DNA from: DATBRC01 sp036560485 | GTDB lineage: Bacteria > Pseudomonadota > Gammaproteobacteria > Burkholderiales > Burkholderiaceae_D | DNA length: 64,000 nucleotides | Direction of reading: 5' to 3' | Assembly: GCA_036560485.1 (NCBI GenBank) | Contig: DATBRC010000014.1 | Span: forward strand, 1-64,000 | Part shown: positions 26,981 through 35,441 of the stretch, one piece after another | Layout: each line of letters opens with the position of its first letter | Position numbering within the stretch: the first letter of the stretch is position 1 | Notes under the pieces: model-generated | Told to the model about the DNA's origin: nothing | Seen by the model: only the letters and a program-made list of their open reading frames with translations | The model's database searches: none | Translations under genes and position numbers: made by a program

Positions 26981-27008
26981 CCGGCATGCGCCGCAACATG
27001 CATTAATA

Positions 27009-27046
27009 CGTTCGCCTGTTTTACAGGCAAAGTGCAAAGGCGAACG
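27009..27046. terminator. Hairpin between convergent genes
   Basis: CGTTCGCC ... GGCGAACG, an 8-bp stem around a 22-base loop; no long T run, so the terminator call is tentative. Confidence 0.4.
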
Positions 27047-27052
27047 CTCTCT

Positions 27053-28222
27053 TTACGGATGCAGCACGACCTTGATGCACTCTTCCTGCTTTTTCTTGAA
27101 AATCTCATAGCCGTGAGGCGCCTCGTCCAGCGACAGACGATGTGTGATCACACAACTGGGATCGATTTGTTTTTTCTGGATGCGTTCCAACAACGGTTTC
27201 ATGTAACGCTGCACATGCGTTTGCCCGGTCTTGATGGTGAGCGAACGGTTCATGATGGAGCCGAACGGAATCTTGTCGACGAAGCCGCCATACACACCGG
27301 CGATCGATACATTGCCGCCGTTACGGCATGCCATCAATGCCTCGCGTAGCGCGATGGGTCGATCGGTCTCCAGCATCACTGCCTGCTTCGCGCGGTCGAT
27401 AGCGCCCAGCATGCCCATCCCATGCGATTCCATGCCGACTGCATCTATGCAGGCATCCGGCCCACGGCCGCCCGTCATTTCCTTCAATGCATCGGCGATA
27501 TCGACTTGTTCATAATTGAGCGTCTCCGCTTTCGATTGCTCGCGCGCCATGCGCAAGCGTTCGGGGAAACGATCGATTGCAATGACACGCGTTGCCCCGA
27601 GCAAATAGGCGCTCTGAATGGCAAACTGCCCGACCGGACCGCAACCCCAGACTGAGACCACATCGCCCGGTTCGATATCGCAATTCTCTGCTGCCATATA
27701 ACCGGTCGGCAGGATGTCCGACAAAAACAAAACTTGTTCATCCGACAGATCATTTGGAATCTTGATCGGCCCGACATCTGCATACGGCACGCGTGCATAT
27801 TCCGCCTGGCCGCCTGCATAGCCACCGGTTAGATGCGAATAACCGAAGATGCCTGCCGGAGAATGGCCCCACATCTTTTCTGCCATCCATGCATTCGGAT
27901 TGGAATTCTCGCAAACCGAATACAATTTTTCCTGGCAGAAGAAACAGTCGCCACAGGCAATCGGAAATGGCACGACCACCCGGTCGCCGATTTTCAGGTT
28001 GGTAACCGCAATGCCCAAATCAACGATCTCGCCCATGAATTCATGACCGAGAATATCGCCCTGCTCCATCGTCGGAACAAACCCGTCATACAGATGCAGG
28101 TCGGAGCCGCAAATTGCTGCCGACGTAATTTTGACGATTGCATCGCGCGGATTCAAAATGGCGGGATCAGGAACATTGTCCACCCGCACATCGTTTTTTC
28201 CATGCCAGCAAGTTGCTCTCAT
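27053..28222 (-). CDS. Zinc-dependent alcohol dehydrogenase (formaldehyde-dehydrogenase-like)
   Basis: 389 residues of the medium-chain family. Catalytic zinc ligands Cys38 (AAICGSD), His60 and Glu61 (GHEFMG); structural zinc cysteines at 90, 93, 96 and 104; Rossmann motif VWGCGPVGQFAIQ followed by an acidic residue (AID), fitting NAD. The long middle segment (GYSHLTGGYAGGQAEYARVP) is typical of the glutathione-independent formaldehyde dehydrogenase-like and threonine-dehydrogenase-like branch. AAGGAG lies 9 bases before the ATG. It overlaps the upstream SRPBCC gene by 4 bp, so the two are translationally coupled. Confidence 0.92.
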   Translation of the reverse strand: MRATCWHGKNDVRVDNVPDPAILNPRDAIVKITSAAICGSDLHLYDGFVPTMEQGDILGHEFMGEIVDLGIAVTNLKIGDRVVVPFPIACGDCFFCQEKLYSVCENSNPNAWMAEKMWGHSPAGIFGYSHLTGGYAGGQAEYARVPYADVGPIKIPNDLSDEQVLFLSDILPTGYMAAENCDIEPGDVVSVWGCGPVGQFAIQSAYLLGATRVIAIDRFPERLRMAREQSKAETLNYEQVDIADALKEMTGGRGPDACIDAVGMESHGMGMLGAIDRAKQAVMLETDRPIALREALMACRNGGNVSIAGVYGGFVDKIPFGSIMNRSLTIKTGQTHVQRYMKPLLERIQKKQIDPSCVITHRLSLDEAPHGYEIFKKKQEECIKVVLHP

Positions 28223-29235
28223 TGTTGTACTCCTTTATGAAACAGTCGCATCAATGTGCTGCGCGGACCGGATGACTGGCCTTCTGTGGTCGTGACCTCT
28301 CCTGTTTCCATCAATTGTTTGAAGCGTCGCAAATCGCCATCGACCTGGATCGCCGGTTCTTCGCCAAACAATTTGGCAACCAATGCCCCTGCTTTGCCGC
28401 CCGGCGGGTTGTAACGCATTTGCAGACGCACGATGGTGCCGCGATTGCCGGGAGCGCGTTCAAAACGCACGATCCCTGCATTGTCTATATCGGCGCCTTC
28501 AATTGAGCGCCATGCTAAAAAATGGCCGGCGCTATCGCCTACTATTTCCGAATCCCATTCAATACTGGTGCCTGCAGGCGCCTTCGCTTTCCAATGTGAG
28601 CGTTTGCTGTCAAGCGTTTGCACCGATTCCAGATGTTTCATGAAGCGCGGGAAGTTTTCAAAGCTGCGCCAGAAGCGATAACATTCATCCGGTGTCCTGT
28701 TAATCGTGACGTATTTTTCCACGCTGACTGTTCCGGTAAATACCCCATCGCCACTGGTTTCATGTTGTACGCTGGATAGCAAATCCAGCGCCGTGACGCC
28801 TGCGACCGCTGCAACTGCCACTGCCGCGCGTTTGCCTTTTATGCCCGATGCGCGAACTGCATTTCCCAACAAAGCCAAATCCATTGCATCACCGGCTACA
28901 CGCGACCAAAGCCAACCGGATGGATTGCGGTCATTCAGAATGCCGACGCCGCTGGCAATTTCCCGCAACCCCACTGCGCGTACAAGGAGCGGACTATTTC
29001 TTAAACCGGTCATTCTTGAAATGGTGCGCGGCGCGACGATTTGCGCTATGCCAAGACCTACGCTAAACCAACCCAGTGCCTTTGCAAGTCCATCATGCCG
29101 GTTTCCTGTTTCGCGCTTGTGATAAGCCGATTGCGTCATCTGCTGCTGTTGGGTAGATAGTGTGTCTTTGTTGAATGGCGAAACTGATTGTGTCGATGAG
29201 TGAGATTGGCCGAGGTCTGATCGTGAAGGATCCAT
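28219..29235 (-). CDS. Membrane protein with C-terminal SRPBCC (polyketide cyclase) domain
   Basis: 338 residues. The N-terminal half has hydrophobic helices (GLAKALGWFSVGLGIAQIV; LLVRAVGLREIASGVGIL; AAVAVAAVAGVTALDLL). The C-terminal half (about 165-300) is an SRPBCC lipid-binding fold: VEKYVTINRTPDECYRFWRS, FENFPRFMKHLESV, SIEWDSEIVGD. Such two-part proteins are common next to the zinc dehydrogenase found here. The SRPBCC pocket may bind a hydrophobic compound handled by the dehydrogenase (inference). AGGAG is 8 bases before the ATG. First gene of the two-gene operon. Confidence 0.88.
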   Translation of the reverse strand: MDPSRSDLGQSHSSTQSVSPFNKDTLSTQQQQMTQSAYHKRETGNRHDGLAKALGWFSVGLGIAQIVAPRTISRMTGLRNSPLLVRAVGLREIASGVGILNDRNPSGWLWSRVAGDAMDLALLGNAVRASGIKGKRAAVAVAAVAGVTALDLLSSVQHETSGDGVFTGTVSVEKYVTINRTPDECYRFWRSFENFPRFMKHLESVQTLDSKRSHWKAKAPAGTSIEWDSEIVGDSAGHFLAWRSIEGADIDNAGIVRFERAPGNRGTIVRLQMRYNPPGGKAGALVAKLFGEEPAIQVDGDLRRFKQLMETGEVTTTEGQSSGPRSTLMRLFHKGVQQ

Positions 29236-29448
29236 TATTTTTTCTCCTGCATATTGTAAATGTGCATTGCTGCATTAACTTGACGACGAGGAATAATCAT
29301 CTTTTGACAGCAACTCCTGGACTGTCTTGAGAACGCCGTCTTGAAAAAAGTTAGGCTGAAATTTTTTTCTGGTGGTTCCTCATGGTTGACATGAACTTTG
29401 ACGATCGACAAATGATTACACTGTGCCTATTGGCAATGATCAATCAAT

Positions 29449-29465
29449 ATAGTTGCATAGCTAAT
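29449..29465 (+). promoter_or_regulatory. MarR operator candidate, copy 1
   Basis: ATAGTTGCATAGCTAAT, recurring exactly at 29929-29945. Its core TAG-TTGCATAG-CTA is nearly palindromic, and a partial third copy TATAGTTGCATCA overlaps the start of the MarR gene. Placement directly upstream of a MarR gene suggests autorepression. Confidence 0.65.
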
Positions 29466-29487
29466 TATATTGAAGTATAGTTGCATC

Positions 29488-29904
29488 ATGTTTGATCATT
29501 GCCTCTATTTCAACACCACTGCATTGGCCCGCGTTCTTGAACGAGAATGGACCAAAGCCTTTCATTCGCTTGGCTTGACACCCTCGCAAGCATTTATGCT
29601 GCGTGTCGTTTTGGAAAAACCGGGATTGCTGCAAAGTGAGCTTGCAAAGGAAATGACGATATCGCGTCCGACCGCCACCCGCAGTCTGGATGGCTTGCAG
29701 AAACTGAAACTCATTGAAAGATATGCAGGCAAAAATGATGGCCGAGAGTATGAAATCCATCCGACCGCGCTTGCAATGTCCATGAAAGACAAAATCAATA
29801 CGGCAAGCGGTGAAGTGACCAGGCGGTTAAAAAAAACATTAGGCGTTGCACACTTTGACGACACGGTGACCAAAGTGAAAAAAGTACGATTGTCTCTCGA
29901 ATAA
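29488..29904 (+). CDS. MarR family transcriptional regulator
   Basis: 138 residues from ATG 29488 (an in-frame TTG at 29470 is also open). Winged helix: LTPSQAFMLRVVLEKPGLLQ, then LAKEMTISRPTATRSLDGLQ, and the wing ERYAGKNDGREYEIHPT. An exact 17-base operator-like sequence lies upstream of this gene and again upstream of the next, so it probably controls both itself and the tautomerase. MarR ligands are often phenolic compounds; that is consistent with a tautomerase target but not proven. Confidence 0.88.
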   Translation: MFDHCLYFNTTALARVLEREWTKAFHSLGLTPSQAFMLRVVLEKPGLLQSELAKEMTISRPTATRSLDGLQKLKLIERYAGKNDGREYEIHPTALAMSMKDKINTASGEVTRRLKKTLGVAHFDDTVTKVKKVRLSLE

Positions 29905-29928
29905 ATTTTTGAAAAATTATTTTTATTA

Positions 29929-29945
29929 ATAGTTGCATAGCTAAT
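29929..29945 (+). promoter_or_regulatory. MarR operator candidate, copy 2
   Basis: Identical to the 17-base sequence at 29449-29465; sits between the MarR gene and the tautomerase, 16 bases before the latter's ATG. Confidence 0.65.
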
Positions 29946-29960
29946 CAATTGGAGAAAATC

Positions 29961-30350
29961 ATGCCTATCCTGAACGTAAAAGTCAGCGCCAAAAAATCTG
30001 CTGCATTGACCAAACAGATTGCTGAATTATTGCTGGATCTGACAACCAGGATTTTAAAAAAGAAGCGGGAGGTCACTGCCATTGCGATCGATTTTATCGA
30101 TCATGATAGTTGGGTCGTTGGTGGTCATCTGCTGAGCGAACAAGGCAAGAACAGCTTTTACTTCGATATCAAGATTACCGACGAAACCAATACCAAGGAT
30201 GAAAAAGCGCTTTACATTAAAGAAGCATTTGCCGGGTTCGAACGCATATTGGGTAATCTGCATGAGGAAAGTTATATCCATGTAGAAGATGTGAAGGCAG
30301 CTTCATATGGATATGGGGGATTGACTCAAGAATATCGTTATCACCATTAA
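29961..30350 (+). CDS. Tautomerase-superfamily protein (4-OT-like)
   Basis: 129 residues. ATG at 29961, after GGAG, gives MPILNVKVSAKKSAALTKQI: proline directly after the initiator, the catalytic Pro1 of 4-oxalocrotonate tautomerase enzymes after methionine removal. It is longer than the 60-residue 4-OT subunit and resembles two-motif members (a second beta-alpha half from about VTAIAIDFID). Its natural substrate is unknown. Very likely co-regulated with the MarR gene. A family C inverted repeat begins at its stop codon. Confidence 0.8.
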   Translation: MPILNVKVSAKKSAALTKQIAELLLDLTTRILKKKREVTAIAIDFIDHDSWVVGGHLLSEQGKNSFYFDIKITDETNTKDEKALYIKEAFAGFERILGNLHEESYIHVEDVKAASYGYGGLTQEYRYHH

Positions 30351-30508
30351 GAACCTATTCCAGTAGGCCAAGTCGCCGCGGCGGGGCACTTTGCGCGCGG
30401 CACTGCGTTGCGGCTCCTTGCCATAGCTCGCTATGTCGCGTCGCCACGCCTTGTTCCGCGCACAAATCACCTCCGCCGCAACTGACTCGGCCTACTGGAA
30501 TAGGTTCT
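30350..30508. repeat. Inverted-repeat element, family C (159 bp)
   Basis: AGAACCTATTCCAGTAGGCC at 30350-30369 and its exact complement at 30489-30508; the stem continues imperfectly inward (AGTC..CGCGGCGG / CCGCCGCAACTGACT). The element starts on the last base of the tautomerase stop codon. The interior has GCGGCACTGCGTTGCGGCTC and CATAGCTCGCTATG. Unlike families A, B and D in arm sequence but with the same AGARC end. Confidence 0.85.
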
Positions 30509-30745
30509 AAAAGCCTATCCTGCTTGGCTCTAAACAGATTGGCGAATATTTTCCTGCTATTGCCCTGACAACTGCAGTATTGCAATGCACAAACGCATTT
30601 CCTCTCACGCATTTGCGTGATTCCTCTTCCGCCTTCGATGTTTTAAGGTGCGCTACCGGTTGGGGGAATTTGAATTGCTCGGCATAAAACCATGCCATCC
30701 ATGCAGTCTCCCCCATTATCGGTCAATCATGAGGGAGAAAAAGAA

Positions 30746-32047
30746 ATGCACAAAAAATTCATGCCATTTTTGTTGATGGCGTTCATACTTTTGTTATCAG
30801 GATGCGGAGGCGGTGACTCATCCACGCCTGCTGCCGCGAGCAATACCCCAGCGACATTCGGGGAAACAGCGATTGTCATTAGCGGCATCTTGCCGAGCGA
30901 TCCGCAAGAAAGCATCTATGTGCGTAAAGTCGGCCATGGACCCAAGACCATCGTGCTGGTGCCGGGAAATAACACGTCCGGCCTGACCTTTGAAGGCATG
31001 CTGGATGTGTTCCGTGCGGTTGATTCATTCAACGATGCCTACACTGTATATACATTTGATTATCGCGGCAGCGGCAAGTCGAGCTACAACACGAAAATCA
31101 CTTCGCTAAAAGATTTTGCTTTGGATTTTGAAAAGGTGATGAACCAGATCAGCGGCTTCCCCACGTCCGGTGTCACGCTGGTGGGCTATTCGCTGGGATT
31201 CGGGGTCGGTTTGGAAATGCTGATTGCCAATCCGGCACGCTATTCGAATATCATCAGCCTGGCCGGCATCGGCACGCGCGGCATACGCGTCAGCTTCACT
31301 GCAGCTCAGGCGGGCACCGACTCCGCCAGCCAGGTATGGGCGGCCGGCGATTGGGTCACGGTCAGCAACGACAGCTTGGGCACAGTCGCCACCGAGTTCC
31401 AGCAACGTTCATGGCAAGGCACGCAACGGACTTATGCGAATGTGAAAAACATCTGGGATCTGCTGGTCTACAACGATGAACTGAAATACGACATCACCAA
31501 AGCGTTTACGCCGGCGGCGATCACCGATCCGACTTTCCAGGCGTCGCCGAACTATACCGATTCGCTGCTCGACGGTTTGACCATTCAATACATGCCTGAG
31601 TCGCTGTACTACGCACACAAATTCAACGTCTCCAGGGCGGATGTCGTCAAAGGCACACCCAACTCCAGCGGCGCTTCAGTCGTGATTCGGGCCGACAATC
31701 GCCTGGCGAGTATCCTGGCCGGCAAAAACGCGATGCTGGTCAAGGCCAGCACCGACTTTGCAAACTGGCGCGGCGATCAGGTGGTGTACGACAATTACAC
31801 TGCAACCACCAAGTATGATTTGAAGCAAGCAGGCGCGACGGTGACGGCTGTGATGATCGATCCGAACCAGGGCTTCGATCATGGCTTTCCGGTGCATCAC
31901 CCGTTAGAGACGGTGCAACTTATCGATACCTTCATCAAAGGCAGCTTGTCTTCCGCCACCGCGTCCAGCGCATTGGGCAGTGCCACCGTGGCCTTCTATC
32001 CGAATTCGGAAACGGCTTGGGAGACCAATACCTTTACCGGATTCTGA
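30746..32047 (+). CDS. Lipoprotein alpha/beta hydrolase
   Basis: 433 residues from the ATG at 30746, which has GGGAG 9-10 bases upstream. Lipoprotein signal ends LLLSGC (Cys20). The hydrolase domain has the nucleophile Ser149 in GYSLG, DYRGSGKSS and a late histidine in FDHGFPVHHP. It is anchored to the inner or outer membrane and exposed to the periplasm. Substrate unknown; the domain is longer than most alpha/beta hydrolases, with a lid-like insertion between the nucleophile and the histidine. Followed by a terminator. Confidence 0.85.
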   Translation: MHKKFMPFLLMAFILLLSGCGGGDSSTPAAASNTPATFGETAIVISGILPSDPQESIYVRKVGHGPKTIVLVPGNNTSGLTFEGMLDVFRAVDSFNDAYTVYTFDYRGSGKSSYNTKITSLKDFALDFEKVMNQISGFPTSGVTLVGYSLGFGVGLEMLIANPARYSNIISLAGIGTRGIRVSFTAAQAGTDSASQVWAAGDWVTVSNDSLGTVATEFQQRSWQGTQRTYANVKNIWDLLVYNDELKYDITKAFTPAAITDPTFQASPNYTDSLLDGLTIQYMPESLYYAHKFNVSRADVVKGTPNSSGASVVIRADNRLASILAGKNAMLVKASTDFANWRGDQVVYDNYTATTKYDLKQAGATVTAVMIDPNQGFDHGFPVHHPLETVQLIDTFIKGSLSSATASSALGSATVAFYPNSETAWETNTFTGF

Positions 32048-32088
32048 TACCGCTTGTCTCGTCCTTGTGTTGCCAATCAAGGATTGTG

Positions 32089-32113
32089 CCCGCTCAGTGA
32101 GCGGGTTCTTTTT
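32089..32113 (+). terminator. Rho-independent terminator
   Basis: CCCGCTC-AGT-GAGCGGG followed by TTCTTTTT, 41 bp after the hydrolase stop. Confidence 0.85.
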
Positions 32114-32117
32114 AATG

Positions 32118-32340
32118 AGGCCTTACGCAAAATGCTTACATTCGTCGTTCCCGCGCAGGCGGGAATCCATGCTGCGTTTGTTGAATTTACCTCTCTATGG
32201 ATTCCCCCTTGAAGGGCGCATAACCGCTTGCAGGCGGTTGCCGTTGCGCAGGCGATTGGCATGCCAATCGAAACCCCTACTCACCTTGCGCGGGAACGAC
32301 GGTGATTTTATTTTTCGCCTATATTTTGCGTAAGTCCTAT
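32118..32340. repeat. dRS3-like composite repeat with TTACGCAAAAT ends
   Basis: Outer ends TTACGCAAAAT (32123-32133) and ATTTTGCGTAA (32322-32332) are exact complements, extended imperfectly to AGGCCTTACGCAAAAT / ATTTTGCGTAAGTCCTAT. Inside, CGTCGTTCCCGCGCAGGCGG + GAATCCAT lies on the left, with a partial GCGCGGGAACGACGG on the right. GTAAGTCCTAT recurs at the right end of the 40.6-kb repeat, so the two are related. No coding capacity. Confidence 0.8.
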
Positions 32341-32448
32341 TAATTTAAACAGGTCATTTGCACAATGCAATAAATAAGCTAATCTACAAATGGAAAGTTC
32401 GGAATCATGATTTTCTGATTATCCGGAACACAAGAAAGGGGACACCTC

Positions 32449-33411
32449 GTGCACGCGTTCTCACGTACCTTGATGGATTTATATCATCTCGCTGAAAATG
32501 CGCCGCTCGACGATTTTCCGCCTGAAGTTTTGCGGCTGCTGCAACCATGGATCAATTTCGACGGCGCGGTATTCGGCGTAGGTGAAGCGTACACCGACCA
32601 GCATCTCAATCTGCAAGTCGTGCAGGCGCATATCCACAATCGCGCTGATGCGCTGCTCGACGATTATGCGCAAGTCTCGGCCGGCGATCCGATTACCGGC
32701 GCATTCCTGAATGGCTTGGACGCTCCGCTGGCGGTGGACTGCAGAGCTGTCTACGGGAAAAAGAACATGGATGCGCTGCAAGAGTTCGCGCGCAAGCATG
32801 AGTTGCGTCACTTGATGCTGTACGGCGACCATCCGACTGTCGGCCATCCAGGACGCTGGATGGTGCTGTATCGGAGTACCGACCAGGCTTTTCGCGCTGA
32901 AGAAACGGAATGCCTGCACGCAGCCTGGTTCCATGTATCGCGCGCCATCGACATCAGCCACGCGAAGATGCTGGATCGGCTCGATGCATCGCGTGCGCAG
33001 CGCGCCTCGGCATTGGTTAACATGCGCGGTGCAGTCGAGGCCGCCGATCCGCATTTTTTCACTTTACTGCAACGCGAATGGCCGGATCATGACGGAAAAA
33101 ATCTGCCGCCGTTATTGAAAGAAAATCTGGGGAATGGCTACGTTTATCGCGGTCGGCATATCGAAGTCGCGATGAAGCAGCAGGATGCCTATCTCGTGTG
33201 CCTGGCGCGCGCTTCCGATACGCTGGCAAATCTGACGCCGGGAGAGCAGGCTGTCGCACGCCGCTTCGCAGCAGGGTTAAGCGCCAAGGAAATCGCGCGC
33301 GAACTGGGCGTATCACCCAATACGGTGCGCAGCCAGCTGACAAGTTTATATACCAAGCTGAATGTGCATGACAAGGCGGCATTGGCACAGCTGTTTATCG
33401 CCAATCCTTGA
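32449..33411 (+). CDS. LuxR-type transcriptional regulator
   Basis: 320 residues, GTG start with AAGAAAGGGG upstream. The C-terminal LuxR HTH (about 258-318) reads LTPGEQAVARRFAAGLSAKE, then IARELGVSPNTVRSQLTSLY. The N-terminal 240 residues are not a receiver or a typical autoinducer domain; they resemble a degenerate GAF/PAS-like sensory domain. No sensor kinase is adjacent. Possibly a one-component regulator; its target is unknown. Convergent gene pair with the esterase at 33502. Confidence 0.85.
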   Translation: MHAFSRTLMDLYHLAENAPLDDFPPEVLRLLQPWINFDGAVFGVGEAYTDQHLNLQVVQAHIHNRADALLDDYAQVSAGDPITGAFLNGLDAPLAVDCRAVYGKKNMDALQEFARKHELRHLMLYGDHPTVGHPGRWMVLYRSTDQAFRAEETECLHAAWFHVSRAIDISHAKMLDRLDASRAQRASALVNMRGAVEAADPHFFTLLQREWPDHDGKNLPPLLKENLGNGYVYRGRHIEVAMKQQDAYLVCLARASDTLANLTPGEQAVARRFAAGLSAKEIARELGVSPNTVRSQLTSLYTKLNVHDKAALAQLFIANP

Positions 33412-33501
33412 TTGCCATAAACCGGCAATCAATTTGCGCGGGTGGCTTGTCGGCGGAATAAGTATTTGGTCAACTCGAACCATATGATGGCTTGAGGGAC
33501 A

Positions 33502-34365
33502 TCACAAGTGCTGTTTTGCATAACGCTGAAATCCGCGCGTCATACGGTCTGGTATTTCAAACACAGGGGCAGCAGATTGGCTATTGATCACGCGCTTCAA
33601 AAATTCTTCGCTCTCATTGAATACCATTTGCCGCTCATTATCGAGCGTAATCATGTGGTAGCTATCGCCAAGGAAAAGAATTTCCTTGTCGCTTGATGCG
33701 ATCATGCGATACACCCAGTCAGCATGACGCGGGTGCACCGACTCATCGTCGATCGCATGAATAATCAAGGTCGGACATGTGACTTTGTGCGTTTGCCTTC
33801 TCGCCTCTTCAGTCAATAAATCGCCCTGAATGATATGTTCCAGGCTAATGCTGGCACCGCCGACTTCCGACACTTCTCTATCGACAAAAGCGTTCTTGAT
33901 CCTTTCGCGCATCTTTTCATTCTTCAGACCGTAAGGTTCGCTTTCGTTGTAACGATAATATTTGCGGAAGGGTAAGTACTTGACCCAATCCAGAAGAAAC
34001 CGATACCAAGGGATGGCCCAACCGTCGTAACCCATTGACGGCGCCAACAATACGAGAGCGCCCGTCATTTTTACTTCGGCAGCCAACAACAAGCTCATCG
34101 TTGCCCCCATCGACAAGCCTAGAAGTGAAACCGTCTTGAAGCGCGGTTGCAAATTTTGCAAATGGTTGCGTGCGATCGAGACCCATGCCTGCCACGAGGT
34201 ACTTTCTCCGCCATAGCAATAACCCGGGATATCCGGAATGAATACGGAAAACCCGGCTTTATTTAACAAATCGCCGACCCGCTTCATTTCAAGATGGGAG
34301 CCACTCAAGCCATGCAGCATCAATACTGCATGTTCTCCTCCCGAAAGTTCCAACATCTCTGTCAT
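33502..34365 (-). CDS. Alpha/beta hydrolase (carboxylesterase, YvaK-like)
   Basis: 287 residues from ATG 34365, since HAVLMLHGLSGSHLEMKRVG is the family start; the open frame reaches further up but into non-homologous residues. Ser85 in GLSMG, a late Asp in HAIDDESVHP and His in DSYHMITLD form the triad. Closest in layout to carboxylesterases such as Est30/YvaK. Starts only 10 bp from the divergent DUF4118 gene at 34376, so the two share one small promoter region, possibly co-controlled. Confidence 0.85.
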   Translation of the reverse strand: MTEMLELSGGEHAVLMLHGLSGSHLEMKRVGDLLNKAGFSVFIPDIPGYCYGGESTSWQAWVSIARNHLQNLQPRFKTVSLLGLSMGATMSLLLAAEVKMTGALVLLAPSMGYDGWAIPWYRFLLDWVKYLPFRKYYRYNESEPYGLKNEKMRERIKNAFVDREVSEVGGASISLEHIIQGDLLTEEARRQTHKVTCPTLIIHAIDDESVHPRHADWVYRMIASSDKEILFLGDSYHMITLDNERQMVFNESEEFLKRVINSQSAAPVFEIPDRMTRGFQRYAKQHL

Positions 34366-34375
34366 AATATTCTTT

Positions 34376-35215
34376 ATGAAAATAAATAACGCTAGAAAAT
34401 GGGTGCAATTTTCGCTCCCACATCGCTTTTTCATGACCCTGCTTATTACCGGCGGGATCTTCAGCCTACGCTATATTTTGCACGCATATTTAGGAGGGCG
34501 TCATGCTTTCCTGCCCTTTTTAGTTGCTGCGCAGATTATCGCGTTTTTTTACGGCTATCAATTTGGTCTTTTTGCTCTTGTATTAGGTGCAGTAATCGGT
34601 TCCTATTATTTTACTCCACCATACAACAGCTTCACCTTGCCAACCGGAGAAGATTTAATTGTTTTGAGCGGCTATTTTATTGCCAGTGCCATTTCGGTTA
34701 TCCTGATTGAACACTTGCGCCGGTCGCGCTACTCCAACCGGCTACTGCTGATGATGTCTCAATCGCGCTACAACTGTTTGCTACGGCTTGATAACCATCG
34801 TTTGCATCTGCAACGCCGTGCCACACGCGCACGGCAAGACCTGTCTGATCTGCTGGAGCATTTTGGTCAAGTCGTTCTTATGCTGCTCCCTAACGGAGAA
34901 GTTTGTCTGCAAAATAAATTTTATGAGCTCACCGGCACTACTCCAGCCGAGCACATCCAGGATTGGCAGCATTTTATTGATGAAGCCGACAAACAGCGGA
35001 TTGCCGCATTACTGCTGCCGGAACAAACCGGCCGTTTTATCAAGCATCGCGTCCCTTTGCATTTTACAGATACAAATGGCAACCGAAAGCTGGCTGACTG
35101 CATCTTGCAAACATTTCCGTTGGATAGCGGCAAAACCGCTGTGGCATTGCGCTTTGAAAGAAGAAAGAAAAATGTGCCGGTAAGCTCTGAACGACGGTTT
35201 GATTCGGCTATCTAA
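34376..35215 (+). CDS. DUF4118/PAS membrane protein lacking a kinase domain
   Basis: 279 residues. Four hydrophobic helices in the first 110 residues (LLITGGIFSLRYIL, AFLPFLVAAQIIAFFYGY, LFALVLGAVIGSYYFTPPYN, LSGYFIASAISVIL) match the DUF4118 transmembrane part of KdpD-type sensors. A PAS-like domain follows (about 150-265: VVLMLLPNGEVCLQNKFYEL ... RKLADCIL). The expected histidine kinase part is absent; the frame ends at a normal stop, and family A repeat DNA begins on that stop codon. It may be a truncated sensor or a small accessory sensor. ATG 34376 has no clear ribosome site. Confidence 0.78.
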   Translation: MKINNARKWVQFSLPHRFFMTLLITGGIFSLRYILHAYLGGRHAFLPFLVAAQIIAFFYGYQFGLFALVLGAVIGSYYFTPPYNSFTLPTGEDLIVLSGYFIASAISVILIEHLRRSRYSNRLLLMMSQSRYNCLLRLDNHRLHLQRRATRARQDLSDLLEHFGQVVLMLLPNGEVCLQNKFYELTGTTPAEHIQDWQHFIDEADKQRIAALLLPEQTGRFIKHRVPLHFTDTNGNRKLADCILQTFPLDSGKTAVALRFERRKKNVPVSSERRFDSAI

Positions 35216-35405
35216 GAGCGTCATAACAAAATGATTCTGGCAAGGCGCGCCGCCTGTGGTCCTATAAGACAGGAGTTTGTCCTTGCAAGGACAAACCGTA
35301 TCGCAGGTTGGCAGCATGCTGCCAGAAACCCCTGCTAAACCGCAGACAGTACGACTGTACGGCAAGGAGGCGCAACGCCGCCAGGGGCATTTTGTTAGAC
35401 GCTCT
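35215..35405. repeat. Inverted-repeat element, family A (191 bp)
   Basis: Ends AGAGCGTCATAACAAAATGA and CATTTTGTTAGACGCTCT. The interior matches the 4916-5094 element nearly base for base apart from a 12-base GGTTGGCAGCATGC insertion region. It begins on the last A of the DUF4118 stop codon and lies between convergent genes, as the 4916 copy does. Confidence 0.9.
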
Positions 35406-35441
35406 AAATCAGAATCATTTTCATCACGCTCTAACGTCTCT

